Shown piece by piece: positions 1 through 5,692 of a stretch of 6,826 nucleotides of DNA. The notes beneath the pieces were generated by a model that saw nothing but the letters and a program-made list of their open reading frames with translations, was not told the origin of the DNA and searched no databases. Source of the DNA: Actinomycetota bacterium (GTDB taxonomy: Bacteria > Actinomycetota > Actinomycetes > S36-B12 > CAIYMF01). How positions within the stretch are numbered: position 1 is the stretch's first letter; each line of letters starts with the position of its first letter. Position numbers and translations under genes: made by a program. The stretch lies in contig WLOZ01000096.1 of assembly GCA_009699025.1 (NCBI GenBank), positions 1-6,826 of the forward strand, read 5' to 3'.

Positions 1-1094
<1,094 letters not shown>

Positions 1095-1140
1095 CTCCTT
1101 TCCCCCTTCCTCCCGCCTTCCCCCCCTTCCCCCTTCCCCT
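1095..1140 (+). promoter_or_regulatory. C-rich, G-poor pyrimidine tract, possible Rho-utilisation site
   Basis: 45 of 46 bases are C or T (single G at 1115), starting directly after the clpB stop codon and running into palindrome copy 1. A C-rich, G-poor, unstructured transcript is what Rho prefers to bind, so this may help end clpB transcription. No U-tract follows the hairpin. A similar tract (24 of 25 pyrimidines, 3342-3366) precedes copy 3. The composition is directly visible; the Rho role is inference. Confidence 0.35.
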
Positions 1141-1189
1141 GAACTTGTGTCAGAAGTGGACATTGTTCGTCCTGATCTGACACAAGTTC
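1141..1189. repeat. 49-bp nested palindrome, copy 1
   Basis: Outer arms GAACTTGTGTCAGA (1141-1154) and TCTGACACAAGTTC (1176-1189) are perfect 14-bp reverse complements. Inside them GGAC (1158-1161) pairs with GTCC (1169-1172) across the 7-nt loop ATTGTTC, leaving a symmetric 3/3 internal bulge. The copy lies between the convergent clpB and ykgJ-like genes. The 74-bp block 1137-1210, including the 3' flank, matches 3363-3436 with about three mismatches. No T-run follows on either strand, so it is not a classical intrinsic terminator, though a bidirectional terminator or barrier role is possible from its position. Confidence 0.9.
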
Positions 1190-1215
1190 GAGTCAGAGGT
1201 GGGGTGAGGTTGTTG

Positions 1216-1725
1216 TCAGGGGGCGTTGTCGGGGTCCGGTCGCACAGTGAAGTGCTCGGAGATCATTGCCTGTAGCTTGAGCGCGTCGTCAACAACGTGC
1301 TCGAGTTCGGGGGAACTGCCGTGCCGCTTGTGGGCACGGATCACCCTCTGAGTGAGGTGCTGCGACCCCAGCATGCGTGGCCAGCCGGCGTCGAGTTCGG
1401 CGAGACCTGCGTGCACGCGGTCGCGAAGCGTAGTGGCCGAGTCAACAATCACTCGGGCATCAGCCTCTCCGATGGCGCCCTCCTCGACCTTCAACAGCAG
1501 GGCGCAGTTGTAGTCGCGGCACATCATGGGTCGCGTTGGATACACCGTGCAGCAACCTCCGACCTGGGCAGGGCAGGGCTGCTCGAACCTGGTGGAGTGG
1601 ATGTCGGCGACGAACACCGTGCCGAGCGACTCGAGCGCGGCGCGATCGTCGGTGGGCGCGAGGTCGGTGGCGTGGAACATGGTGCCGTCGCAGCACAGCC
1701 CACATCCCACGCAGAGTGCTGGCAT
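1216..1725 (-). CDS. YkgJ-family CxxCxxCC zinc/iron-chelating domain protein
   Basis: A 169-residue cytoplasmic protein of the YkgJ family, proposed to bind zinc or an iron-sulfur centre; no specific reaction is established that I can name. The metal motif is at the N-terminus: CVGCGLCC (C5, C8, C11, C12). Further cysteines C51, C58, C59, C69 and C74 sit in the family pattern CC-x-VYPTRPMMC-x4-C. The C-terminal ~90 residues look alpha-helical and carry no motif I recognise. The start is placed at 1725 because the metal motif begins there and a good -10 (TACTGT) lies 7 nt upstream, giving a leaderless mRNA. The frame stays open to 1878, but that extension would translate repeat copy 2 and has no family similarity. 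The gene is divergent from the ubiquitin cluster and convergent with clpB. Function in this context is unknown. Confidence 0.85.
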   Translation of the reverse strand: MPALCVGCGLCCDGTMFHATDLAPTDDRAALESLGTVFVADIHSTRFEQPCPAQVGGCCTVYPTRPMMCRDYNCALLLKVEEGAIGEADARVIVDSATTLRDRVHAGLAELDAGWPRMLGSQHLTQRVIRAHKRHGSSPELEHVVDDALKLQAMISEHFTVRPDPDNAP

Positions 1726-1732
1726 GGGCGCA

Positions 1733-1738
1733 ACAGTA
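1733..1738 (-). promoter_or_regulatory. -10 element of the ykgJ-like gene (leaderless)
   Basis: Read on the minus strand, TACTGT ends 7 nt before the ATG at 1725. That is the spacing expected when transcription begins at or next to the start codon. No Shine-Dalgarno sequence precedes this ATG, which fits a leaderless mRNA. A TTGAGT further upstream is only about 14 nt away, too close to be a confident -35. Confidence 0.5.
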
Positions 1739-1760
1739 CTGACGGAGGCGTCACTCAACC

Positions 1761-1809
1761 GAACTTGTGTCAGAAAGGGACAGGAGGAGTCCGAATGTGA
1801 CACAAGTTC
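1761..1809. repeat. 49-bp nested palindrome, copy 2
   Basis: Arms GAACTTGTGTCA (1761-1772) and TGACACAAGTTC (1798-1809) enclose GGAC (1778-1781) and GTCC (1789-1792) with a 7-nt loop (AGGAGGA) and a symmetric 5/5 internal bulge. Loop and bulge sequences differ from copies 1 and 3, but the total length of 49 bp, the arms, the inner stem and the loop length are all preserved. Unlike the other copies it lies between divergent genes, upstream of both promoters. A terminator role is therefore unlikely here; a mobile palindrome or protein-binding site fits better. A purine-rich run (GAAAGGAGGGGAGGG) follows it. Confidence 0.9.
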
Positions 1810-1869
1810 GAAAGGAGGGGAGGGTGCGGGCGCAGCCGACTTATCCTCGTGCCGTCGAGCGGTGCGTGT

Positions 1870-1875
1870 TACCTT
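1870..1875 (+). promoter_or_regulatory. Probable -10 element of the ubiquitin-fusion cluster
   Basis: TACCTT ends 5 nt before the ATG at 1881, the spacing of a leaderless actinobacterial promoter. The only purine run before the ATG (AAGG, touching the start codon) is too close to act as a Shine-Dalgarno site. No convincing -35 is seen 16-19 nt upstream. It would drive genes A, B and C as one transcript. Confidence 0.4.
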
Positions 1876-1880
1876 CAAGG

Positions 1881-2105
1881 ATGGACATAGTCCGACGTCA
1901 GTTCCTCGGGGGAGTAGGGGCCCTCGGAGCCCTGATTGCAGCCAGCGCGGTGGGGGCAGGTGCCGCTCAGGCCGCCGTGCCGCCTGCCAGCGAAGCGCGC
2001 AAGCGCCCTTCGAGCCGCAACCTGATTCGGAACGGGTCGTTCGAGAAGGGTCCGCTCGGAGGGCCTGAGATCGATGACTGGGTCGTCACGGTGGTGCCCG
2101 CATGA
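1881..2105 (+). CDS. Gene A: Tat-signal leader plus N-terminal strand of a DUF642-like sandwich
   Basis: A 74-residue product that looks like the front end of an exported protein. Residues 1-31 form a Tat-type signal peptide: twin arginine at R5-R6 in VRRQFLGG, a hydrophobic Gly/Ala core, and probable signal-peptidase cleavage after AQA. The mature remainder of ~43 residues contains [12 protein letters not shown] and IDDWVVTVV, very like the NLxxNGSFE...GW start of DUF642/galactose-binding-like beta-sandwich domains. It then stops after VVPA, far too short to fold as that domain. The stop overlaps the ATG of gene B (ATGA, 2102-2105), so translation is probably coupled. The missing remainder of the sandwich appears at the C-terminus of genes B and C. 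The start at 1881 is chosen for the signal peptide and the -10; the frame stays open to 1767, inside repeat copy 2. It may be a split gene, the first half of a frameshift product, or a remnant. Confidence 0.7.
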   Translation: MDIVRRQFLGGVGALGALIAASAVGAGAAQAAVPPASEARKRPSSRNLIRNGSFEKGPLGGPEIDDWVVTVVPA

Positions 2106-2689
2106 GCGGTATGCAGATTTTCGTCAAGACGCAGACCGGCGACACTCTCACCCTCGATGTCGAGTCGAGCGACTCCATCGAGAACGTCAAGCAGAAGATC
2201 GAGGACACGCTGTTCATTCCGCCTGAGCAGCAGACGCTGATCTTCGCCGGTCAGGTGCTGCAGGACGGCTTGACGTTGGCCGACTACAACATCCAGAAGG
2301 AGGCGACCCTTAACCTGGTGCGTCTCGTGCGCCAGACCGGGGTGGTCACGTACGAGGCGGTGGGTGTCACCGCGCCCGAGACCGGCGGAGGACGGCTGGC
2401 CTGCCTGGGTCCGAATTGTTCCATGAGCCAGCGCGTGCGCGACATCAAATCGGGACGCTACACCGTGGGCTTCTACTCTCAGGGTTCGCTGTCGTTCGTG
2501 GTGGAGTTCTTCGACAGGAAGGGAAACTCCACCGCCCGCTACACGGGCAACGTCACGTCGACCACACTCGACCCCTTCACGCTGCCGTGCGCGGCGCCTC
2601 AGAGCACCGCATCGGTCACACTCACCTTCTCCACGCGCGAAGCGGGCGAGGCGGGCCTTATCGATGTCGTGAGCCTGACGAGCGCCTAA
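2102..2689 (+). CDS. Gene B: ubiquitin domain fused to DUF642-like sandwich remainder
   Basis: A 195-residue two-domain protein. Residues 4-79 align without gaps to all 76 residues of human ubiquitin, about 51 identical by hand count, starting MQIFVKT and including DYNIQKE near the end. Hydrophobic-core residues, I44 and V70, and lysines K6, K27, K29 and K63 (ubiquitin numbering) are kept. K11, K33, K48, L8, R42 and H68 are changed, and the terminal LRLRGG reads LVRQTG, so conjugation at this point is not expected. Residues ~79-195 are a beta-rich domain ([19 protein letters not shown], ending GLIDVVSL) that fits the main part of a DUF642/galactose-binding-like sandwich. Cysteines are C101, C106 and C163. 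There is no signal peptide of its own and no clear Shine-Dalgarno site; the start overlaps gene A's stop, implying reinitiation. An internal ATG at 2111 begins exactly at ubiquitin M1 and could also be used. The molecular role is unknown. Confidence 0.85.
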   Translation: MSGMQIFVKTQTGDTLTLDVESSDSIENVKQKIEDTLFIPPEQQTLIFAGQVLQDGLTLADYNIQKEATLNLVRLVRQTGVVTYEAVGVTAPETGGGRLACLGPNCSMSQRVRDIKSGRYTVGFYSQGSLSFVVEFFDRKGNSTARYTGNVTSTTLDPFTLPCAAPQSTASVTLTFSTREAGEAGLIDVVSLTSA

Positions 2690-2692
2690 GCC

Positions 2693-2698
2693 GAGAGG
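2693..2698 (+). promoter_or_regulatory. Ribosome-binding site of gene C
   Basis: GAGAGG lies 7 nt before the ATG at 2706, in the 16-nt gap after gene B's stop. It supports initiation exactly at ubiquitin M1 in gene C, so this fusion is made without any leader peptide. Confidence 0.6.
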
Positions 2699-2705
2699 CA
2701 CCTCC

Positions 2706-3287
2706 ATGCAGATCTTCATCCGCACGAGAACGACGATGATCACCCTCGAGGTCGAGCCGTCGGACACCATCGACAACGTCAAGCAGAAGATCCAGGACAA
2801 GGAAGGCTTCCCGCCCGACCAGCAGACCCTGATCTACGGCGGCAAGGTCCTTGAGGATGGTCGCACCCTCAGCGACTACGACATCAAGAAGGAGTCGGTC
2901 CTTCACCTGCTGACCCTCGTGCCCGTCACCGGTGTGGTGACCTACGCCGATGAGGGCATCACCCCGCCCGTGGGCGCGGGAGCGCGGCTCGCCTCGCTCG
3001 GCGTGAACTCGTCGATGAGCCAGCAGGTGCGCGGTCTCAAGCCCGGCCACTACACCGTCGGCTTCAGCGCGTTGGGCATTCTCACCTACACGGTCGAGTT
3101 CTTCGACCGCAAGGGCACCTCAACGGCCCGCTACACGGGCAGCATCGTCGCCGCCGAGCTCGAGCCGTGCGAGCTCCTGTGCAACGCGCCGAAGGGCACC
3201 GTGTCGGCGACCCTCACCTTCTCCACACTCGACGTCGGCGAGGCCGGCCTCATCGACGTGGTGAGCCTTAGCCGCGACGACCGCTAG
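2706..3287 (+). CDS. Gene C: second ubiquitin-sandwich fusion, paralogue of gene B
   Basis: A 193-residue protein with the same layout as gene B. Residues 1-75 are ubiquitin-like, about 53 of 76 positions identical to human ubiquitin, with one residue missing in the first hairpin (after position 11). The runs [11 protein letters not shown] and [10 protein letters not shown] equal ubiquitin exactly. K27, K29, K33, K48 and K63 equivalents, I44 and H68 are kept; K6 is R and R42 is T. The GG tail is replaced by VPVTG, running straight into the sandwich (GVVTY...). That domain is about 62% identical to gene B's (71 of ~114 by hand). Shared departures from ubiquitin (A28Q, R42T, Q49V) show B and C come from one ancestor. 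It starts directly at ubiquitin M1 with its own ribosome-binding site and has no signal peptide. C155 and C159 are the only cysteines. The stop is TAG. Function is unknown; a cytoplasmic partner or a structural duplicate are both possible. Confidence 0.85.
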   Translation: MQIFIRTRTTMITLEVEPSDTIDNVKQKIQDKEGFPPDQQTLIYGGKVLEDGRTLSDYDIKKESVLHLLTLVPVTGVVTYADEGITPPVGAGARLASLGVNSSMSQQVRGLKPGHYTVGFSALGILTYTVEFFDRKGTSTARYTGSIVAAELEPCELLCNAPKGTVSATLTFSTLDVGEAGLIDVVSLSRDDR

Positions 3288-3366
3288 CAACTCATTCGAG
3301 CATCCAGGGCGGTGCGTCCCGGGCACCATCGCGCTCGACAACCTTCCCCGTTCCCCCCTTTTCCCT

Positions 3367-3415
3367 GAACTTGTGTCAAAAGTGGACATTGTTCGTCCAC
3401 ATCTGACACAAGTTC
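3367..3415. repeat. 49-bp nested palindrome, copy 3
   Basis: Arms GAACTTGTGTCA (3367-3378) and TGACACAAGTTC (3404-3415) flank a 6-bp inner stem, GTGGAC (3382-3387) with GTCCAC (3395-3400), around the same ATTGTTC loop as copy 1. It is the best-paired copy: two loop-flanking bases differ from copy 1 and extend the inner stem from 4 to 6 bp. It follows a C/T tract (3342-3366) and lies between the convergent gene C and aminotransferase genes. Confidence 0.9.
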
Positions 3416-3434
3416 GAGTCAGAGGTGGGGTGAG

Positions 3435-3455
3435 GTCCGAATCTGACACAAGTTC
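3435..3455. repeat. Right half of the palindrome, adjacent to copy 3
   Basis: The 21-bp segment from GTCC through TGACACAAGTTC matches the right half of copy 2 (1789-1809) with one mismatch. No left arm is present at the expected position; instead it abuts the GAGTCAGAGGTGGGGTGAGG flank shared by copies 1 and 3. A shorter GTCAGA/TCTGAC pairing (3418-3423 with 3442-3447) is possible. It looks like a recombined or partly deleted element. Confidence 0.75.
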
Positions 3456-3491
3456 GTGGGGGGGTGGAATCCGAATACGACGGACGCGCGA

Positions 3492-4664
3492 CTAGTTGAA
3501 TTCGGCGCGCAGACGCTCAATGGCGGCGTCAAGCACCTCGTACCTCTTGCAGAAGGTCCAGCGCACATAGCGATCGGCGTCGCCGCGCTGCTGGCAGAAG
3601 GCCCCCACCGGAATGCAGGCCACTCCGGCGCGCTCGGGCAGCCCCCACGCGAACTCGGCCCCGTCGGTGGTGCCGAGCGGCGAGACGTCGGTGACCACGA
3701 AGTAGGTGCCCTTCGGGACGATCGGGTCGAGGCCGATCGAGCGCAGGCCCTCGATGAGGTGGTCGCGCTTTCCCTGCAGCGCTGCTGCGAAGTCGGTGAA
3801 GTAGGGCCTCGGCAGGCGCAGGCCTGCGGCAATCGCATTCTGGAAGGGGCCGCCACTCACGTATGAGAGGTGCTGCCGCGGCACGCGAATGGCTGCCATC
3901 AGGTCGGCGGGGGCGCACGCCCAGCCCACCTTCCAGCCGGTGAACGAGAACGACTTGCCGCCGCTGCCGACGCTGATGGTGCGCTCGCGCATACCGGGCA
4001 GTGTGGCGAACGGAATGTGCTCAGCGTCGTCGTAAATGAGGTGCTCGTACACCTCGTCGCTGAGCACCAGCAGGTCGTGCTCGACGGCTAGGCGAGCAAT
4101 GGCCTCGCACTCGGCACGCGTGAACACCACGCCGCTGGGATTGTGCGGAGAGTTCAGCAGGAGCATGCGGGTGCGTGGTCCGATCGCAGCCTCAAGGGCC
4201 GCGACGTCGGGGCGAAATCCGGGACCGAGCGGCACCGTGCGGAAGTCTCCGCCCGCGAGTGCCGTCTGGGCGGCGTAGATGTCGAAGGCGGGCTCGAAGG
4301 CCAACACCTCGTCGCCGAGGTGAATGAGGGCCAGCAGCGCACTCGCGATGGCCTCACTCGCACCCGTGCCGACGACGACCTCGGTGTGCGGGTCGTAGTC
4401 GAGGCCGTACCAGTCGCGCTGGTGCTCGGCGATGGCCTTACGCAACTCGATACGTCCGTGCGCCGGGGGGTACTGGTTGCCGAGCGGGTCTGAAACCTCG
4501 GCCATCGCGATGGCCCGAAGCTCCTCCGGCCCCGCCTCGTCGGGGAAGCCCTGACCGAGGTTGACTGCTCCGGTGCGGGCGGCGAGCGCCCCCATCTCGC
4601 CGAAGACTGTGGGGCCATGGGGGTGCAGACGCGGCACGAGACGCTGCCACTGGTTCTCGGACAT
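3492..4664 (-). CDS. PLP-dependent class I/II aminotransferase
   Basis: A 390-residue cytoplasmic fold-type I aminotransferase, full length for the family. Visible motifs: the N-terminal NLGQGFPDE loop, the cofactor phosphate segment GTGASEAI, NSPHNPSG with the pyridine-ring Asn N175, DEVYEHLIYD with D203 and Y206, SGGKSFSFTGWKVGW with the Schiff-base lysine K237, and R368 in YVRWTF for the substrate carboxylate. All catalytic residues are present. The sequence style resembles the kynurenine/methionine aminotransferase and N-succinyldiaminopimelate aminotransferase (DapC-like) group. The amino donor and acceptor cannot be told from sequence alone, and no biosynthetic neighbours help. The start at 4664 has no Shine-Dalgarno site but has a -10 (TACGGT) 6 nt upstream, so it is probably leaderless. 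It is divergent from the MDR gene with 56 bases between, and convergent with gene C. Confidence 0.9.
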   Translation of the reverse strand: MSENQWQRLVPRLHPHGPTVFGEMGALAARTGAVNLGQGFPDEAGPEELRAIAMAEVSDPLGNQYPPAHGRIELRKAIAEHQRDWYGLDYDPHTEVVVGTGASEAIASALLALIHLGDEVLAFEPAFDIYAAQTALAGGDFRTVPLGPGFRPDVAALEAAIGPRTRMLLLNSPHNPSGVVFTRAECEAIARLAVEHDLLVLSDEVYEHLIYDDAEHIPFATLPGMRERTISVGSGGKSFSFTGWKVGWACAPADLMAAIRVPRQHLSYVSGGPFQNAIAAGLRLPRPYFTDFAAALQGKRDHLIEGLRSIGLDPIVPKGTYFVVTDVSPLGTTDGAEFAWGLPERAGVACIPVGAFCQQRGDADRYVRWTFCKRYEVLDAAIERLRAEFN

Positions 4665-4670
4665 GGGGCA

Positions 4671-4676
4671 ACCGTA
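4671..4676 (-). promoter_or_regulatory. -10 element of the aminotransferase gene (leaderless)
   Basis: On the minus strand TACGGT ends 6 nt before the ATG at 4664. With no ribosome-binding site present, this spacing implies transcription starting at the initiation codon. No clear -35 is seen. Confidence 0.5.
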
Positions 4677-4694
4677 TCGAAGGCCGATCGTCAG

Positions 4695-4700
4695 TAGGGT
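4695..4700 (+). promoter_or_regulatory. Possible -10 of the MDR-SDR operon
   Basis: TAGGGT lies about 20 nt before the MDR start codon, just upstream of its ribosome-binding site, leaving a very short leader. No good -35 is visible, and the site lies back-to-back with the aminotransferase promoter, so assignment is tentative. Confidence 0.35.
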
Positions 4701-4706
4701 GGTCGC

Positions 4707-4713
4707 AGGAGGT
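4707..4713 (+). promoter_or_regulatory. Strong Shine-Dalgarno site deciding the MDR start
   Basis: AGGAGGT lies 7 nt before the ATG at 4721. It selects that ATG over the in-frame GTG at 4712, which overlaps the site itself. Confidence 0.8.
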
Positions 4714-4720
4714 GGGTGAC

Positions 4721-5692
4721 ATGCGCGCTGCTGTTTACTCTCGCAAGGGTGTTGCTCGTGAGGTGCTGTCGGTGGTTGAGCTGCCCGACCCCCAGCCAGG
4801 CGCGGGTGAGGTGCGCGTTCGTATCAGCTTCTCGGCGGTGAACCCCACCGACTGGAAGATGCGCGTGTCCGAGGCCCCGATGGTGGGCCCCCAGCAAACA
4901 CCCAACCAAGACGGGTCCGGCGTGATCGACAGCGTTGGTGATGGCGTCGATTCTTCGCGAGTCGGCCAGCGGGTGTGGATCTTCCATGCCGCGTGGCAGC
5001 GAACCGGTGGTACAGCTGCCGAGTTCGTCGTGCTGCCTGAGGGTCAGGCCGTGCCGGTGCCCGATGGCGTCGACCTCAGCTTCGCAGGTGCGCTCGGCAT
5101 CCCGTTCATCACCGCGCACGGATGCCTCTACTCCGACGGACCGATCGAGGGGCGCACCATCCTCGTGGCGGGCGGAGCCGGCGCGGTCGGAAACGCGGCG
5201 ATTCAGCTCGCGGTGCACGGCGGTGCCCGCGTGATTGCCACCGTGAGCTCTGAGGAGAAGGGGCGCCTCGCCACTGCTGCAGGCGCTCACGTGGTGGTCA
5301 ACTACCGCGATGCCGACGCCGCGCAGCAGATCCGCGCCGCGGCGCCCGGCGGAGTATCACGCATCATCGAGGTCGCACTCGGCACCAACCGGGAACTCAA
5401 TCTCGCGGTGCTCGCGCCTCACGGCGTCATTGTGACCTATGCCAACGAGCTCACCGATCCTGAGATTCCGGTTCGCACGCTCATGACCATGAACGCCACC
5501 CTTCGGTTCGCCCTGGTGTACGTGTTCACCCCCGAGCAGATTGCCGCTGCTACGCGCGGTATCACCGAGGCCCTCGGGGCGGGGGCGCTCACGGCGCTCC
5601 TGCCCGAGCATCGCTTCACGCTCGATCAGATCGCCGAGGCGCACGATGCCGTCGAGGCTGGTGTTCTCGGCAAGGTGCTGATCGAACTGTGA
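4721..5692 (+). CDS. Zinc-independent MDR oxidoreductase, NADPH:quinone reductase type
   Basis: A 323-residue medium-chain dehydrogenase/reductase, probably a cytoplasmic NADPH-dependent quinone or enal reductase. The N-terminal GroES-like part includes SAVNPTDWK (residues 38-46) and PNQDGSGVIDSVGDGV. The Rossmann part has the nucleotide loop AGGAGAVGNAAIQLA from residue 150. The C-terminal region ends in the usual EAHDAVEAGVLGKVLIEL. The cysteine ligands of zinc alcohol dehydrogenases are absent, placing it in the quinone oxidoreductase branch. The start at 4721 follows a strong ribosome-binding site. Its TGA stop overlaps the GTG start of the SDR (GTGA, 5689-5692), so the two are translationally coupled and likely act on related small molecules. 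The physiological substrate cannot be inferred. Confidence 0.9.
   Translation: MRAAVYSRKGVAREVLSVVELPDPQPGAGEVRVRISFSAVNPTDWKMRVSEAPMVGPQQTPNQDGSGVIDSVGDGVDSSRVGQRVWIFHAAWQRTGGTAAEFVVLPEGQAVPVPDGVDLSFAGALGIPFITAHGCLYSDGPIEGRTILVAGGAGAVGNAAIQLAVHGGARVIATVSSEEKGRLATAAGAHVVVNYRDADAAQQIRAAAPGGVSRIIEVALGTNRELNLAVLAPHGVIVTYANELTDPEIPVRTLMTMNATLRFALVYVFTPEQIAAATRGITEALGAGALTALLPEHRFTLDQIAEAHDAVEAGVLGKVLIEL

Noticed and set aside
1141..1189. Classical intrinsic terminator at copy 1
   Set aside because: No T-run follows the hairpin on either strand, and an equivalent copy lies upstream of divergent promoters.
1726..1878. N-terminal extension of the ykgJ-like gene by 51 codons
   Set aside because: It would translate repeat copy 2 and overlap the start of gene A; the CxxCxxCC domain starts right at the downstream ATG, which has its own -10.
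1767..1880. Upstream extension of gene A
   Set aside because: It starts inside the palindrome and would bury the Tat signal 38 residues into the protein.
2706..2933. Gene C domain as NEDD8-like because of LIY-x-GK and SVLHL
   Set aside because: The runs [11 protein letters not shown] and [10 protein letters not shown] are ubiquitin-specific and it shares derived changes with gene B; the NEDD8-like residues are few and probably convergent.
1967..3050. Long open frames on the minus strand opposite the ubiquitin fusions
   Set aside because: They are antisense by-products of GC-rich codon use, with Arg/His-rich composition and no motif; the + strand frames have clear domains.
2102..3287. Eukaryotic contamination or misassembly as source of the ubiquitin genes
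   Set aside because: Genes are fused to a bacterial-type domain, have a bacterial ribosome-binding site and ATGA coupling, match the neighbours' GC-rich codon use, and are flanked by the same repeats as nearby chromosomal genes.
3311..3327. Small hairpin GGTGC/GCACC after gene C as a terminator
   Set aside because: The stem is only 5 bp with no T-run, within chance expectation for GC-rich DNA.
1141..3455. CRISPR-like array from the repeated palindromes
   Set aside because: Copies are hundreds of bases apart with genes between, and no regular spacers or cas genes are present.
4712..4720. GTG at 4712 as the MDR start
   Set aside because: It overlaps the Shine-Dalgarno sequence AGGAGGT, which is correctly spaced for the ATG at 4721.
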